This document shows positions 23,480-36,184 of a DNA stretch of 62,000 nucleotides, piece by piece. The DNA is taken from the NCBI GenBank assembly GCA_002633005.1, contig NMRA01000741.1:1-62000 (forward strand). The letters are read 5' to 3'. The notes under the pieces are model-generated. The model was not told the origin of the DNA, did not search any database, and saw only the letters and a list, made by a program, of their open reading frames with translations. Both the position numbers and the translations under genes were made by a program. The number at the start of each line of letters is the position of its first letter. The stretch's first letter is position 1. This DNA comes from Phoronis australis. Lineage: Eukaryota > Phoronida > Phoronidae.

Positions 23480-26400
23480 AATGCCTGCAACAATCTAGTG
23501 CCCTAATCAAAAACCTCGAAAGAGCTTCCGGATAATTTAGGAACATCTGGCTTAGAATTATGTGGGTATTAGGTTTAGTGACGAGTAAAAAAGTAAAACC
23601 CTATTAGGTAATAGCGGGCGACCAGCGGGAGCGCCGCCTAAGAGCTATAGGTGAAATAACAGGACAAGTGACCACGTAGGTGTAGACATCTTGTTCAGTT
23701 GTAACTATGAAAAATGGCGGAGACCACTGGAAGCCGCATTAACAATATTGCCTAGTTAACAAAAACATTACATTATGTTATCCTTAAGTTCCTCAAGCAT
23801 GGAGGTAGGCTGGTCGAGCAGCGGCGGTGAAATAGAATCATCCCTTGTGACTGTGGGCCTGTAGAAGGTTCCAAAGTACGACCTTTTTGTCGCAGTTTGT
23901 CACAAAATTCAAACATGAATTTTTGACGGCTGTAACCATTAGTCAGATAGTTGAAAATTCTCGCTTCGATATTCCTTTCGAATTTTGAGTCACAGCACAT
24001 GAAGTTTATCGTCGACAGTCATCGAAAACATTCGTATGCATAGGTTCGCGTTAAGAAACAACCTAATTAGACTGTGTTCGAGTCGTTTTTTGTGAAAAAT
24101 CGAGCGATCCCTCCATTTTGGTAAGCTAGTCTAACAAGGTCTCGATCATACTCACGCAACATTCGCCTTTAACTCGCGTGATTTTAAGTGATCTCGCTCT
24201 TCTCGCAAGAAACGTAGTCTACGGAACGCTACCCAATTTTTGCTACCAAATTTACCTTGCTGCTGCCACTCATTCCCTGGTTGGTGTTCTTGTAGCCGTG
24301 TTAAGTCCGGGATGCCTCACCCTGGACTCTACGGGTGGTGAGGAAAATACGATAAATCCGTGTGATTTGTAACACTGGAAGGGCATTGATCACCCACATT
24401 TTCGTGTTTAAATCAGAGTTGTAACGGCTTATTTCTATAACCTTGAAGTTTTCAGAGGAGCATGACATCTTTAACGCTCAATCCGACGACACCGATTTCA
24501 TTTATACGCTGTGCACTTCAGTCCATCTAATACGTCCACACAGACTTGGCATTTGCTCAAACTTGTCGTCTTCAAAAAGCAAAAGCAGAAATAAAGTTAC
24601 AAATACTTTGCATAAATAGCGAGTTTTATTCAAAACTGACCTCCAAATGGCATAAAAGAAATAGCAACAAGGATCAAAATTATAAGATTTTCATCGCATG
24701 GGCCACTCGTTTTCAATCTGAATTAAAACGCCCACTGCTATAATTTCGTCTGCCATAGTTTACAATTGGCCAGTTGGGCCTGAAATTCAAACCAATCCAA
24801 AAGCCCCCCCTCCCGTTCAATGATCAAAGGAATCAATACCACTTTGAAAATAGCTAAGCTTTCGTCAATCCTTTGGTTATTTTTTCGTTTTATAGCACGT
24901 TCTACTTTTCTTCGCCCACATGGTCAATGCAATTGAAGTAAACGTCATTATGGATATTGTTAGATGCTCTTTTGGGTCCGGTTGTTGGTCGATGTTCTTA
25001 TGTTGAAAATATCATTATCTCTTTTGTTGATATTACTTTTGTTGTTGTAGTGGTTGTTGTTGTTATTTTTGTTGTTTTTGTTGAAGGGACTATGACCAGG
25101 GCCTGATAGTCTCTCTACTCGAACTGGAACTCGAAATTATTTTTTTGCATTTTGCGGTCTGCTTTTGCAAGAACTCAAGATAGTTGTTTGTTATTCTGTA
25201 CTCTAGTACATCATGGTTTATGTAAGTGCGTTTCTAGTCCAAGTTCGCATTTGATGACCCATAGGAGCTAAAAAAATGAAGTAAACACTCGAGGTTTCTG
25301 GTGAAAATTCGAAATTTCGAGGTCAGTCTTAATGATGGGATTATTAAATGTAAACTAGGATTGGACAGTCATCCAGCATAATCAATTAGGTACTCTCAGA
25401 CTAGCATAAAATAATGGGGACTAATCTTGAGCTCGCACAAAAGTAGAATAGAAAACTCCAAAAAAAAATCACACTTGGTCTCAATAAAAATATTAAGACA
25501 CGGGACCCAGGTAAAACGAAATTTAATGCGATTACGTCCTTTATTTTCATTTCCAAATACAGATTCGGAATGAGGTTACCCAACAGTGTTCTAGAAACCG
25601 AACTTTAAGTGCGTCAGCGGTCGATGGTAACTTAATTATACTGTTGCCGGAAAACAACCCTAAAACATGGTTAAGTTTTAAGTGAATCTATTGGGTATAG
25701 TCGAAAAAGTACCTCACTCACTCTGACTAGTCCCTCGTGACTGTGGCACGGTTCCACAGAGCCAATGAAAATTTGAACACGCCTTTTGCCAAGCAGAAGT
25801 CGGTCCGTTATCTGGTCAGCAGTTGTGCGCAAAATATACCATGTCTTGATAACCAAAAACCACCAACTTTCTTTTAGCGAAAATCCAGCGTTAGCAAAAT
25901 GATATCAAATCATGTTTTAGGTTCAGTAGGTGTCACTCTGAATCCTCATATGTTTTAAGCACATTTGTAGGCTGTTAATTTGGCATGCGTGATTCACGCC
26001 TTGGCCTCTGTGGAATGATCAGTCATACTCTCGAACCCAGGTGATACAGCGAAGAAACCTATAACGTGAAAATTTTATCCCAGTCTGTGGGGATAAAACA
26101 GTTGTGCCTTAGCAGGGGATAGAACCAGATTTGAGTGAAATGACCGAAACAGGGCTGAGTGTCCGTTCCAAGTTCTATGCAGCGCTAAAAAATCGAGCCG
26201 AGGGCATAAATTTTAATTTGAAATAAACCAAGTTAGTAGGTCCACACGTGTTTTGCGTAATAATCATAGCTTGGTCGACGTATAAAGGGGTTGCACTCCA
26301 TTGCATGACTCAGAAGAATAGTTACTCAGAGCTCATGTTTTATATACCTGAACTCAGAGTGCTCTGTGCGTGGCTTTAACTGAGTTCTAGAGGTCGTAAC

Positions 26401-26930
26401 CAAGATGTTTATTAATTAGATTTCTTAAAACTATATACGTTTACGTGCGAAGAAATCTTGGTAATCAAAGTTTCACTTCAGTTTTCCAGTTCGTCAGTTG
26501 TTAGTTGTCTTCATTCTCGCGCAATTGGGCATCAATGCCCATTGGTCTAGTCACATCGTCAGATCGTCTGGTCTGTCGTCTGGTCTGTCGTCTGCCCGAC
26601 GACTGCTTTGCGACACCCCTGCACATACGGTTTCCACTTCGTGAACTTTACAGTCTACTGTGATAACCAGGCCCAAGAAGATTAATGCTGCAGTCTCTCA
26701 TCTGCATTTTTCGTTCGATTAGTAGTATTAACGATGGCTTAAGTTTCATTTGTCATAAGAAGCGTGCTTTGCAGTCCTTCCGTAGAATACGATTTTGTTA
26801 CTCCTGGAACCGTGAGGAACGACATCAGTGCTAGAAAGGAAATGATCAACTGCGTGGTTTACACAAAATACGCAGTTTATTGTTGCACCTTTCCATACCT
26901 GTACCAACACTCTCTTTGTATGTGTTAGGT
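23480..26930. other. Gene-poor stretch with a GTT-rich simple repeat
   Basis: Only short, unrelated open frames are present. From about 24967 to 25085 the plus strand is dominated by GTT and TTG triplets (low-complexity). At about 26560-26600 GTCTGGTCTGTC is repeated two to three times. Nothing else is supported. Confidence 0.4.
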
Positions 26931-26933
26931 TCC

Positions 26934-27371
26934 TTATGTTACCATCTCCCCGTACGTCTCAATATCTACTATCTGGTTGGCCGCGCTCGGTTGGTTACCG
27001 CCGTGATGGCCGTGTTGCGAAGACTGTTGGGTGCTGTGCGCATGCGGTGGCAAGTCGGTGCCATTTGTCCCCGACACTACAAACGGACTCGTCCTTCGTT
27101 TATGCGTTTTTGCCAGATGCTTCGTTTTGGTTTTCCTTCGCGATCTGTTGCCCCTTTTCCGGCAATAGTGCTTCACTTTCACAATTCCGTACAAACAACA
27201 TGGGCAAATGAAGAAAACAACAAAAAGTGGAAAGGCGATCCACATTACAACATTGTGTTTATCTGAGAAAAAATCGTGAAATTCCTTTTCTAACTTTTCC
27301 GTTGCATTGAACAAAGCTTCATGGTGCGTGGCTATTGACGGTTTCCCCGCCATTTCGTCGAGTCCATTCAC
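26934..27371 (-). CDS. Hypothetical small single-pass membrane protein (145 aa)
   Basis: An uninterrupted ORF on the minus strand, visibly richer in G+C than its flanks. Residues 1-40 carry a possible N-glycosylation site (NAT). Residues about 40-66 form one hydrophobic span (MWIAFPLFVVFFICPCCLYG) ending in cysteines that could be palmitoylated. Then comes a strongly basic stretch (CRKRGNRSRRKTKTKH) consistent with the positive-inside rule, a His/Gln/Ser-rich tail, and DIETYGEMVT at the end. The topology would be extracellular N-terminus, cytoplasmic C-terminus. No family is recognised. It may be a single-exon gene or one exon of a larger gene. The coherent topology argues against a chance ORF. 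Confidence 0.5.
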   Translation of the reverse strand: MNGLDEMAGKPSIATHHEALFNATEKLEKEFHDFFSDKHNVVMWIAFPLFVVFFICPCCLYGIVKVKHYCRKRGNRSRRKTKTKHLAKTHKRRTSPFVVSGTNGTDLPPHAHSTQQSSQHGHHGGNQPSAANQIVDIETYGEMVT

Positions 27372-28149
27372 GTAAATATTTCAATCAAATATTCTATTCT
27401 CCGTCTTTTTATTGGCCGTTTTTCTCCTCTTGTGAACTTTTTCAGTTTTGGAATTCATTTTTCCAAGAGTTGTCTGGTGTAACGTTCCGATTGCATGAGT
27501 CAGCGTGGACCGATTATTCACCACACATCACATTTCACTATGATGAAAGTTCAGGAGCTCTCAGCAATATGGGTGTATTTGTCCTCATTCCCGAAAAATA
27601 GCACTTCAAAGCTCTTGAACTGTTAACATCTGCTATCCTGCACCAAATAATTGTCTTACATAAATGTTTATAAACACGTATCTTACAAATAATGACTTGC
27701 CTTTAAACATTAAATCATCGCCGCTCTAATGATCATAGCTCTGAAACGGAACCCGCCAGGGTAATTATCGACAATAGACCAGGCGGTTGTGAACGATGTC
27801 TCCCTAATGATCGTTATGAAAACGACATCAAAACAAAAACGGAAAAATTGTAACCATGGAAACAACATTAGACACGTGAGTAAGTGAGAAGACGCGAGTA
27901 GGGTAATGTCGTTCTGTGTAGGTTAAGTGGATTCGATGTCGATGATGATGATAAATGAATTTCGTGAGCTAAAAATTCTACTGGGACGTGTTATAGATTT
28001 TACTGACCTTGCGCAGCACTTTTTCAATAACCTGAGTGTCCAACTTCGTATCGAATTGTATATTTTCAACTAAATTTTCACATTATCTCCGACCCGTGAC
28101 AAAGTAAAATGTGTATATTTTGAAACAGTCTGAAATGTAGTAAAACCAT

Positions 28150-28599
28150 TTAAAATCTGAATTGGACATCATATGTGAACCGTGGCATGTCGCAGGAATG
28201 TGAAGAAAAGTGACGAATTTTGTACTTCCATACTTTTCGGCGATTCGGTTCTTTCGGAAGCGCGGATTTTCTAAACATTTGTCGTATTCTTGCTAGGAAA
28301 CCTTGTTTACGTTTCAAAGTTTTATTTCTATTTTTCCCTGTGCGCAGATTGTTCTGCCAAATTTGATCTATTCTCCTCATTTTGTAGAATTGCACATTAT
28401 CTTTTCCACGCAACATTGTGTCCATCGGAAGATCCCTGTCTACGGATTGTGGTCGAGTCCATCTCTCCTCCTTGACGTCCAAAAGGGGGGACAGTGATCT
28501 TGTTCTTGTTGGCGTTGGTGTAGTCTTCGAACACTTGCATGTGTTCAGTGTGCACGGAATCTCGACATCAACCTCTTCAAATACGAGACTGAGAGCCAT
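28150..28599 (-). CDS. Hypothetical basic protein ORF (149 aa), possibly a terminal exon
   Basis: The ORF contains a Thr/Pro/Ser-rich stretch (TTPTPTRTRSLSPL), an acidic/basic mixed middle, and a basic C-terminal half (RKQGFLARIRQMFRKSALPK). The frame stays open upstream of the first Met to about 28710 (LRYVIPNDETSNFNI). A pyrimidine-rich CTCTCAG just after the Met could be a splice acceptor, so this may be a 3' exon rather than a complete gene. It lies 0.8 kb upstream of, and on the same strand as, the membrane-protein ORF. No family is recognised. Confidence 0.35.
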   Translation of the reverse strand: MALSLVFEEVDVEIPCTLNTCKCSKTTPTPTRTRSLSPLLDVKEERWTRPQSVDRDLPMDTMLRGKDNVQFYKMRRIDQIWQNNLRTGKNRNKTLKRKQGFLARIRQMFRKSALPKEPNRRKVWKYKIRHFSSHSCDMPRFTYDVQFRF

Positions 28600-29526
28600 G
28601 ACAGTAGATAGAAAATTAAAACCTACTTTGCCGGTGATGATATTGAAGTTGCTGGTTTCATCGTTGGGTATGACGTAACGTAGTCGTGCAGCAAAGAGAT
28701 GATGTCACTCAAACTTGAGTTCTCACAATTAAACGCAACAACGTTTTGATCAATTGTCGTCGTCAGATAGACACAAATGCATTCTGCATACAAGTCTGTA
28801 GCGTGATGAGACCCCAAAAAAATGTCTTTCGCTTGGCCCAGTTTCTCATACTGCCGTGCAATAGGAGCCTACGAGCCGATTTAAAGCAAATGAAATGTTA
28901 TTTCTTTCATTCACTGACAGTTTGAGACCTTGGATATTTTTCAGTGAGCCGTGTGAATTTCCCACGGCACGACAGTGGCAATTTGATGGCCACTTGCTGG
29001 TCGCAAAGGAAAATACCCCACTGCATTAAATCCGTAACCTATCGCCATCTAGAGGCAACGTGTATTTTATGTCGCCGTCGTAACATCGAAATATGACTAG
29101 TGGCCCATTTTCGAGTCGGGTTTCGAGTACAGAGATTCGTCCTCAAGACCAATGGACTTGATGAGATTTTGACGTTCGCAGAAAATGACAACTCAATTAG
29201 CGGAAGATTTGATAGATTTTGCTGGTGTTCCCTGTGATGCATAAAAATCGTTTTCCGAGTAAAACACACTGGTGGCGCATTGAGAAATGTTCCATCCACT
29301 TCAGATTATTTTAAACATGGCTTAACGTTTGATTCGTATTACATACGTGTACTTCAGCACTGGAAGATTTACTTAAGTGGGGAAAACAGTAACGTCAGTT
29401 ACCCTCTCCTCGGCCGACGTTAGTTGCTTCTCGGCGCCCCTCCCAGGCACCAGCCACAAGTTTCACCCACCAACGAATCGCCACCAGTTCCCCGGTCGCC
29501 AACAAGTTTACCCCTTCCTAGTTGTT

Positions 29527-29855
29527 CAGTGGCGGATCTACGGGGGGGTTCAGGGGGTTTAAACCCCCCCTCGGGCCAGGACCCAAAAAATAAAAAACAA
29601 AGAAAACAAAAACGTCTCCAGCAAAACAAAAACGGCACCGTCAGCGTGTGTAAACCCCAAGTAAACCAACTTGGAAAAAATGAGTGGGGGGATGCACTCT
29701 GAAAATGTATTCTTTTTGCATTGTGAATTGATGTCACGAAAATCAACGCATTTCGAGTTTTCGTGGCTCATCGGCAAATCCCCGGAGATCAATTGTGCGC
29801 GCGCTTTCGTCGACACTTCTGAAGTAGCCAAGCATTTTAGATGGATCCACCGCTG
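29527..29855. mobile_element. MITE with CAGTGGCGGATC ends
   Basis: Left end CAGTGGCGGATCTACGGGG and right end ATGGATCCACCGCTG form 15-bp imperfect inverted repeats 329 bp apart, with the usual G- and C-runs inside the left end. No matching target duplication is evident. The termini begin CAG as in many hAT-type elements. Confidence 0.6.
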
Positions 29856-30599
29856 AAAGAGCAGCTCTATAGCTGATTTCTTTGGGTAACTAGTTTCTTT
29901 ACTCTAAGATATGTTTTGATTTGAATAGGGGAAATACTGTGGTGCCGCAACCCTGAGGCGAATTGACGTGCGACGTTTTTACCTCATCTGTCATCCTATT
30001 ACACTCCACACGTTTGTAACTCGAATTTGACTGGTGTATAGAAACGTTGTCTTGCGCAGTATCATACAGTGTACATGTACATGTAATACTTTTGAAAAAA
30101 AAACTCGTTTTCCGAAGAATTGCTATTGTGGCAGGCGCCGTGGTATGGTCGCCAGTCTGTTTAAAGATGCACTCTAACAAGTTATGCCTATAGAGCTGGA
30201 ATGACCAAAGGGGCACTCACATTGACAAAGTGACCGCATTTGCTAACAGTGTACAGTACCAGAAATTGCGGGAGGCTGTATTTTCACAGTAAAGTCTTGC
30301 AGGACTCGTGCGATCTTCAATAGGCCTCCTAAGGATATCTAGTGCCGACCTCAACACCTACCGTCTTTCTACCTGCAATAAGCACCACTGCCGTTTTCTA
30401 TACTGGGAATTTCCGCATAAAGGCCCACCCGACGAAACGCCCATGCCCACGGGCATTTATTTGATGTTAGTACTTCGGGTTTCAAGCGTTCAGACATTGG
30501 GACGTTTATTTCGAAAATTGCAAGAGATGCAAATGGGTCGTGGGATACATCGTCAAGGCGTGAAGTAGTTCATGATGAACGGATCAAATTTAGTTGCGC

Positions 30600-30860
30600 A
30601 TGCTGTAAGTCTTTTGAATGGACCTGGTAACCTCAGGGGGCTTGGTGCCAACTGAGCTGCAAAACGAGATGCTGACATTGTAGAGGCGTACAAGCTCATT
30701 GACACAGCAGTTGACGAAGTGCAAGTGTTGGGAACAAACGTCGAAGATGTCTGGGTAGAATGGTTCCAAGAGGAGCAAACCATTGGATCCGATGTACAGA
30801 TTCCTCGACAGTCTAGACAACAGAAAGATAGGACCAACGTTCCTGGAGAAACACCCAGGT
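30600..30860 (+). pseudogene. hAT/ZMYM1-like transposase fragment
   Basis: The frame from about 30655 (RDADIVEAYKLIDTAVDEV, EWFQEE, then IPRQSRQQKDRTNVPGETP) matches the segment of hAT-type transposases and their ZMYM1 or THAP-type domesticated relatives in which a conserved PR..GRQ..R.N.P motif follows a helical region. It is preceded in frame by a stop and ends at a GTAATA site after CCCAG. Only this fragment is present, so it is called a pseudogene. Confidence 0.55.
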
Positions 30861-30923
30861 AATAAGTTATAATACTACACAATTTGTAATAATGTCGGTT
30901 TTTTATGGTTTTGTACAATGAAA

Positions 30924-30980
30924 ACGAAATAGAAATTATTTTTGGACATGCCGAAATAGAAATTATTTTTGGACATGCCA
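30924..30980. repeat. Tandem duplication of 27 bp
   Basis: GAAATAGAAATTATTTTTGG plus ACATGCC occurs twice in direct succession, a recent slippage duplication. Confidence 0.8.
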
Positions 30981-31160
30981 AATTTACCCAGTACAGTAGA
31001 GGGTCTACGAGCGCACAGAAACTGATTCTGGTTTGTATTTCTACTTGAGTCTATCTGCTTCATATCCAAAATCTATTTCACGTAGTTAAATCTGTACTCA
31101 ATACTTGTTTCTTCCGGCATTTATGATGTAGCAATTGACTATTACTCTCAATCTTTACAG

Positions 31161-31352
31161 ATGGGAAAAAGAATTCGAGACGGCCAAGATCGCCGCACCA
31201 CTTTGACTACTGTAGATAAACTTGTTAGTCTTTCTTTCAGAGTTAATGATATTGACAACGCGCTGAAGTACTTTCAACGATCTCTAGGCATTACACGGCA
31301 ACTGTGGGGTAAAGACCACCCACACGACCACAATGTCAAACTTGTGAGATAG
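31161..31352 (+). pseudogene. Tetratricopeptide (TPR) gene fragment
   Basis: The 63-residue frame contains one TPR of the kinesin-light-chain/NPHP3 type: DIDNALKYFQRSLGITRQLW followed by GKDHPHDHNVKL. It follows an AG acceptor-like site. Downstream DNA (TTATCTTTCAAAATTGAAGC...) is shared with the loop of the palindrome at 17815-18425, showing that both derive from the same parent gene family. One isolated repeat is not a full protein, so this is probably a displaced exon or pseudogene. Confidence 0.5.
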
Positions 31353-31489
31353 AGAGGATGAGATTTTAGTTTATTCCTACTTTTATCTTTCAAAATTGAA
31401 GCCAATGATACATTGGCAGAACAAGAATTAGTTGAAATCATCAAAACCTAGAACCGGTGCAGTATCCTTTTAAATCAGTGTAATGTGAC

Positions 31490-31640
31490 CAGCGGCGGAT
31501 TTAGAGAGGGGTCATGCCCCCCCCTAATATTCTCCCAAATTCTGTTTGGCAGTTTTGGGGTGCCAACGTCTGACGGGCAAAATCCTGGCTTATACTCTGC
31601 CCTGCCTCCCCCATAACTCAAAATCCTGGATCTACCCCTG
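31490..31640. mobile_element. MITE with CAGCGGCGGATTTAG ends
   Basis: CAGCGGCGGATTTAG on the left and CTGGATCTACCCCTG on the right are imperfect inverted repeats 151 bp apart, with a C-run inside. Same family as 14431, 29527 and 39460. It sits just downstream of the TPR fragment. Confidence 0.6.
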
Positions 31641-31740
31641 GCGACCCTTCAACTTTTGTCTATGGTGGAAATCAAGTGCTACCGATGGTGTTCGTCGGGC
31701 CAAGGGAAACTCTAAGATAAAGTGTATAATTTCGTGATTT

Positions 31741-34700
31741 CCAGTTTATGTCGTATTTGGGAATGAAATATACTTTCAACATTTAATGCCATCTTCCAAG
31801 AACAGTGAACGACATCTGTAGTAACTGTCATGTCCTCCATCTCAACGTGTAGGACAAATGTCTATGCCGAATATCAAATCTTCGGGATTTTTTTTACAGT
31901 TGTACTCGTGTATGCACGATCTCATTTTTGGAAACACGTGTAGTGCATTTACTTTTTAGTAGTTTGCTTTTAAACGACTATTCATGGTCCGGCTTCAATT
32001 TCGTTTGAGTGAATCTGCTTTAGCTACATTACAAACATTGGGATTTCCGTTTTCAATATAGGCCTAAGATTTTATTAAAACTTCATACAATTTTAAAACG
32101 AAACGGAATGCGCTGTGGTGGAGAACGATTAAACTATGTTTTTGCGGCGGAGATGTTTTTGTTCAATTTGTCAGAGTCCTTTATTACCTGAAATTACGTC
32201 GTGTGAAGGAACGAAGCAGAGCTGTAGAATGAGTAGCACTGGACAGTTCTGTGATGCATCTGAAGGCCCTTAAAAGAGAGTCTGGTACCGGCGATAGTCG
32301 CATACCGTGAATAATACGCTTACAAGGAAGTCACGCATTTCTAAAGAAATGCGGTAATTTTCACCGCTCGTCCTTCTGAGCGGCTTGTATCAGGATCAAA
32401 GAGAGCGCGGCGCCGGAATCAGGTACAGTTGTGGTGACCGCATTGCCCGATGCGAGCAGGACCCAATTAAATGTAATTATCCGACCATAAACTGTACATA
32501 ACGGCGAATTTTCAAGATGGATTAACCACTAATTTTCGTTATAAACGAACTCCACGGCGGTATTCAGCTGAAAAAACAACCAAGTACGGTGAACTAAAAA
32601 TCTAAAAACTACCACCATTGGGTACGATTGAAGATAAACTACCGCGCGTATTGATATACTCGGTGGATATACAAACGCTGACCAGACTTAACAATATCAC
32701 ATGGATTCATTTTTTGATATTCTTTCAATCTCGTTTAACCAGATTTTTGACCAGCAAACAGTTGTTGTGCCCACTTTTCATTTTTTATAACTGACAAAGA
32801 GCTAGAATAGTTATATAGTCAGTGCCACCGAAATTGTCCAGAGATTCCAAATCTTCAGTTCGATTATTACCATATTTGCACTTTTGTATGTATTTATGAT
32901 TTGAGTTCTAATAAAGATTAAACTTTAATGACACGTGAAATGTTTAGTGTACCTGCAATGTGGTAAGTTTAGGGATGGGCTCTCAATGAACTTAACTAAT
33001 TAACTTTAGCTGGCGATCAAATTCCACCACTGTTTTGGTACTTCAAGTTCAAAACTTAGATAAAAAGTTATCAACCCGTTCCCGGTAAGAAAAAAAAATT
33101 GGGCAGAAACATTAAAAATTAAATAAAGAAACGCAATATGACATTTATCGTTCCTTTGGGAAGTGGCCCTTTGTGAAGATAAACATAAGTTAACATTTTT
33201 AAGTCATTTTGTAATATTTATGATGTACCAAGTTAAAACTACTCTCCAGAGTTGCAGGCTATAACTCTGCAAATGTCAGAGAAAAACAAACTTGGGGTGC
33301 TAACAACAACCATTGTTGAAACAGTAATGCTAGCAATTACCTTTCCACTTCATTAGCTCAGATCGATCTACTTCAATACAAAGGGCGTGCTGAATAGGCA
33401 TCGTAAAAGTTGTCTGGGGCTTAGGGAATCAGAGCGGTCAACAGTGTAAGCGAGAAATTCTCCACATGCGCGTGCAGAAACATTTTCATGACGGCCCATT
33501 ATCCTTTTTGCATTAGATCACTGGTGGGTCTAGGATGTCGTAGCACTAAGGACGGACGAAGGGGGTGTGACCACAGGTTTCGAAGGTAAACGCAAAGATC
33601 AGACGGAGGCGGCATACCGTCGGCGTTTTCATTTCCACGGATGCTCACGAGAGCGCCGGAAGTCTCCAGGAAGTGAGGTCATATTAGGCAAATTGCACGC
33701 TCAAAACTGGATTTTCACGCAATCAGTGAACGAGAGAGCGTATCCAGCGAAGTTCTCGGCACATTTGACGCCGTCACGCCAGCTGAAGTGAGCTAGTCGC
33801 TATTCATGGACTTGGCTGAACGTATAATTAATGAGATAATTGACGGTCGTTCACCAAGGTGTATGAGTTTCAAAGTCAAGAAACGAACGATTAGTAAGAC
33901 AAATGACTAACATAACTTTTCAAAATTGAAAAATAAATAGTAGCGGTCAGAAAATCGATGCATAATGATGTTAGCGTACTAGGATTTGTCTCATCATACT
34001 AACTTTCCAACTTCCGTAATCCATCATGAATGAAAATTGTTTCTGCAGTGTATATCTCAGACTAATCACCCATACGTATTCATTGCGTCACACACAAAGT
34101 AATTATCAGTTGGAGTTGCGTAAGTTTGTAAAATAGGCCCTCTGAAAATGACAAATGTTGTTTCTCTTTTCTTACGTTTTGTTTAAAGAAGCTGAGTAAT
34201 GATGTATAGGGGAGTGCGTTTCTTGAATATCGGCGACGTCGGAACGCTCATCATAATTGAAAAACACTACTAATTTATTGTGGGTGTTTGTTCTGTCGTT
34301 CAAAAGTCATAACAATTTTTTTATGCGAAATCTTGATTGTAGTTCAAAGCTGACGCGGTTATTGGTGGCAACTAGATCAATTATATTGCGGTTGCAACCC
34401 GCGTTTGAGCAGATGTTTCTACCAAAGTCACGCACGAACATTTTTGCTTTAGTTCTTAAAGACGGTAGATACACTGTATGTTGTTCCACTTTAAAATGTG
34501 TAAACTTTAGCATTTGTCGTTTTTAATCTGAACCACAACTTGAGAAAAAGCGAAGAAATTTGTTTTTGAGTGACTAAGCTTTTTTTAATAAAAAACAAAT
34601 CTTCCCAAAGAGATATTTTTTCTTGGCGGTTTTTCCAAAAAATGATGTCACATATTTCAAAACATTTCAATAGCCTTCTTCAAGTCACCAATAAACAATT

Positions 34701-35440
34701 ACCACCTTAAAGCCCTCACCACCGCTGTTTTCTGTACTTTGTTTTTGAGATTTGGCAAATACACAACATTCAGTCAAAATTCCAATTTCATAGCAAAATA
34801 ACTTAAGTAATAATCAATTCAAATAAAATCCCTGGCACTGATTTTGCATTAGATTTCAATTTTTTATTTCGTAAAAATTGATCAAAAGATAGCTGAGAAA
34901 TAAACGTGGACTCGTATTGCCACTACTGTGAAATAGTGAACTGAACCAATAAACGTGTTTGAAGTTTTGCAATCACCATATGGTAATTTTAGTCAACTTT
35001 CACCGAAATTCTGTACATATAATGGTCCAGTTTTACTGAACGTGGTAAAATGACACCAGAGGGTACTTTCTGTTGCAAAATCGTCAACTTTTCAGTTGGT
35101 GTCATTTGCAACATTTGAGCTATACTAGAGTTTCTTAAAATGTGTGTGGTTCTCAACCGGACCCAACGTCTGCCTGGTCTATTTTGACAAAGGGGCTTTG
35201 TGTGGTATATACAACGACGACTCTCAGCTCTATGTTCCCAAGATCAGACGGCCTCGTAATACCAGAAATGATGATGCCCTGACGGTTGCTCTCAAACAAT
35301 GGGATCCAATTGGGATGTAATGTGGTCCAGAAAGAGAATGTTCCCGCGTCACTCCTGCCAAACTTTCAAACCGGGCGTGCTTAAATGAGTGATTACACCT
35401 CAATACATACTCGGACGGAAATACATAATTGGAGCATGAT
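31741..35440. other. Gene-poor stretch
   Basis: Only short open frames without recognisable domains. A moderately GC-rich patch around 33540-33790 holds a 74-residue frame with no clear features. No exon pairs with matching phases were found. Confidence 0.35.
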
Positions 35441-35444
35441 CGAC

Positions 35445-35755
35445 TTGAATATTTTGATCTGGTTGTATTTTGTGTGTTACTTAACTTGCTTACATCGCTG
35501 GAAATGGGAACAGCCCAATATTCCAAAGGTTCACTACCCTGAAGGTTCACTATTCCGAAGATTCACTACTCCGAAAAGATTTAAAATTTCGGACTTGAGT
35601 GTATCAGCTGTCCCCTTTTACCTGCAAAATTAAACGACACTTCGGTTATTAGATGCACTAGGTGGTGTACCTATGCTCAAACAACGCCCGGATTTCAAAT
35701 CCGTGAAGTTCACGCGCATGCCAAATTGTCCGCATGTCTTTCGAATACGGAAAAT
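35445..35755 (+). repeat. Dispersed repeat with TTCACTACTCCGAA units, copy 2
   Basis: Inverted relative to copy 1 at 18440-18725. Here the core is expanded to about four units of GGTTCACTAYYCCGAA (about 35525-35575). The flanks TCGCTGGAAATGGGAACAGC and TTCGGTTATTAGATGC match copy 1. Confidence 0.65.
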
Positions 35756-36184
35756 GAGTACGTACAATTTTTAAAAAGTATATTGCGAAGTAAGAATCTT
35801 GATGAATTATCAGCAACGATACTTTTATCAAATCCATGCAAGGTCTCATCATTTCACAGCGTGACTGAGCTAGTTTAGCTGAGTAGGGCTGCTACCCACT
35901 CACCCATCGGAACCACGCGCATGGCTGGGTCGAAACTAAATGTAGTTAGTAGGGCTACCCTGTCCCTGCCAGTCTTCACGAACTCGCCGGGAAAGTCACA
36001 ATCAGTCTTCTTAAATTTAAAACCGCCGCTATTGGTCGCTGAAGTCCTGGCCTGATGTTGTCCCTGCATGCTTGAGTCGTTAGTTAGACTGGATTCTGAG
36101 TGAAGATTCACGATTGGCAGTGATTGGAACTGAGCTCATTTGTATACAATGTGATCAATGTTTTAAGAACTATTAAGCTTTTGT

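Noticed and set aside
29420-29746. Overlapping 90-108-aa ORFs around 29.4-29.8 kb
   Set aside because: They run through the MITE ends and G/C runs and overlap on both strands; shadows of a repeat.
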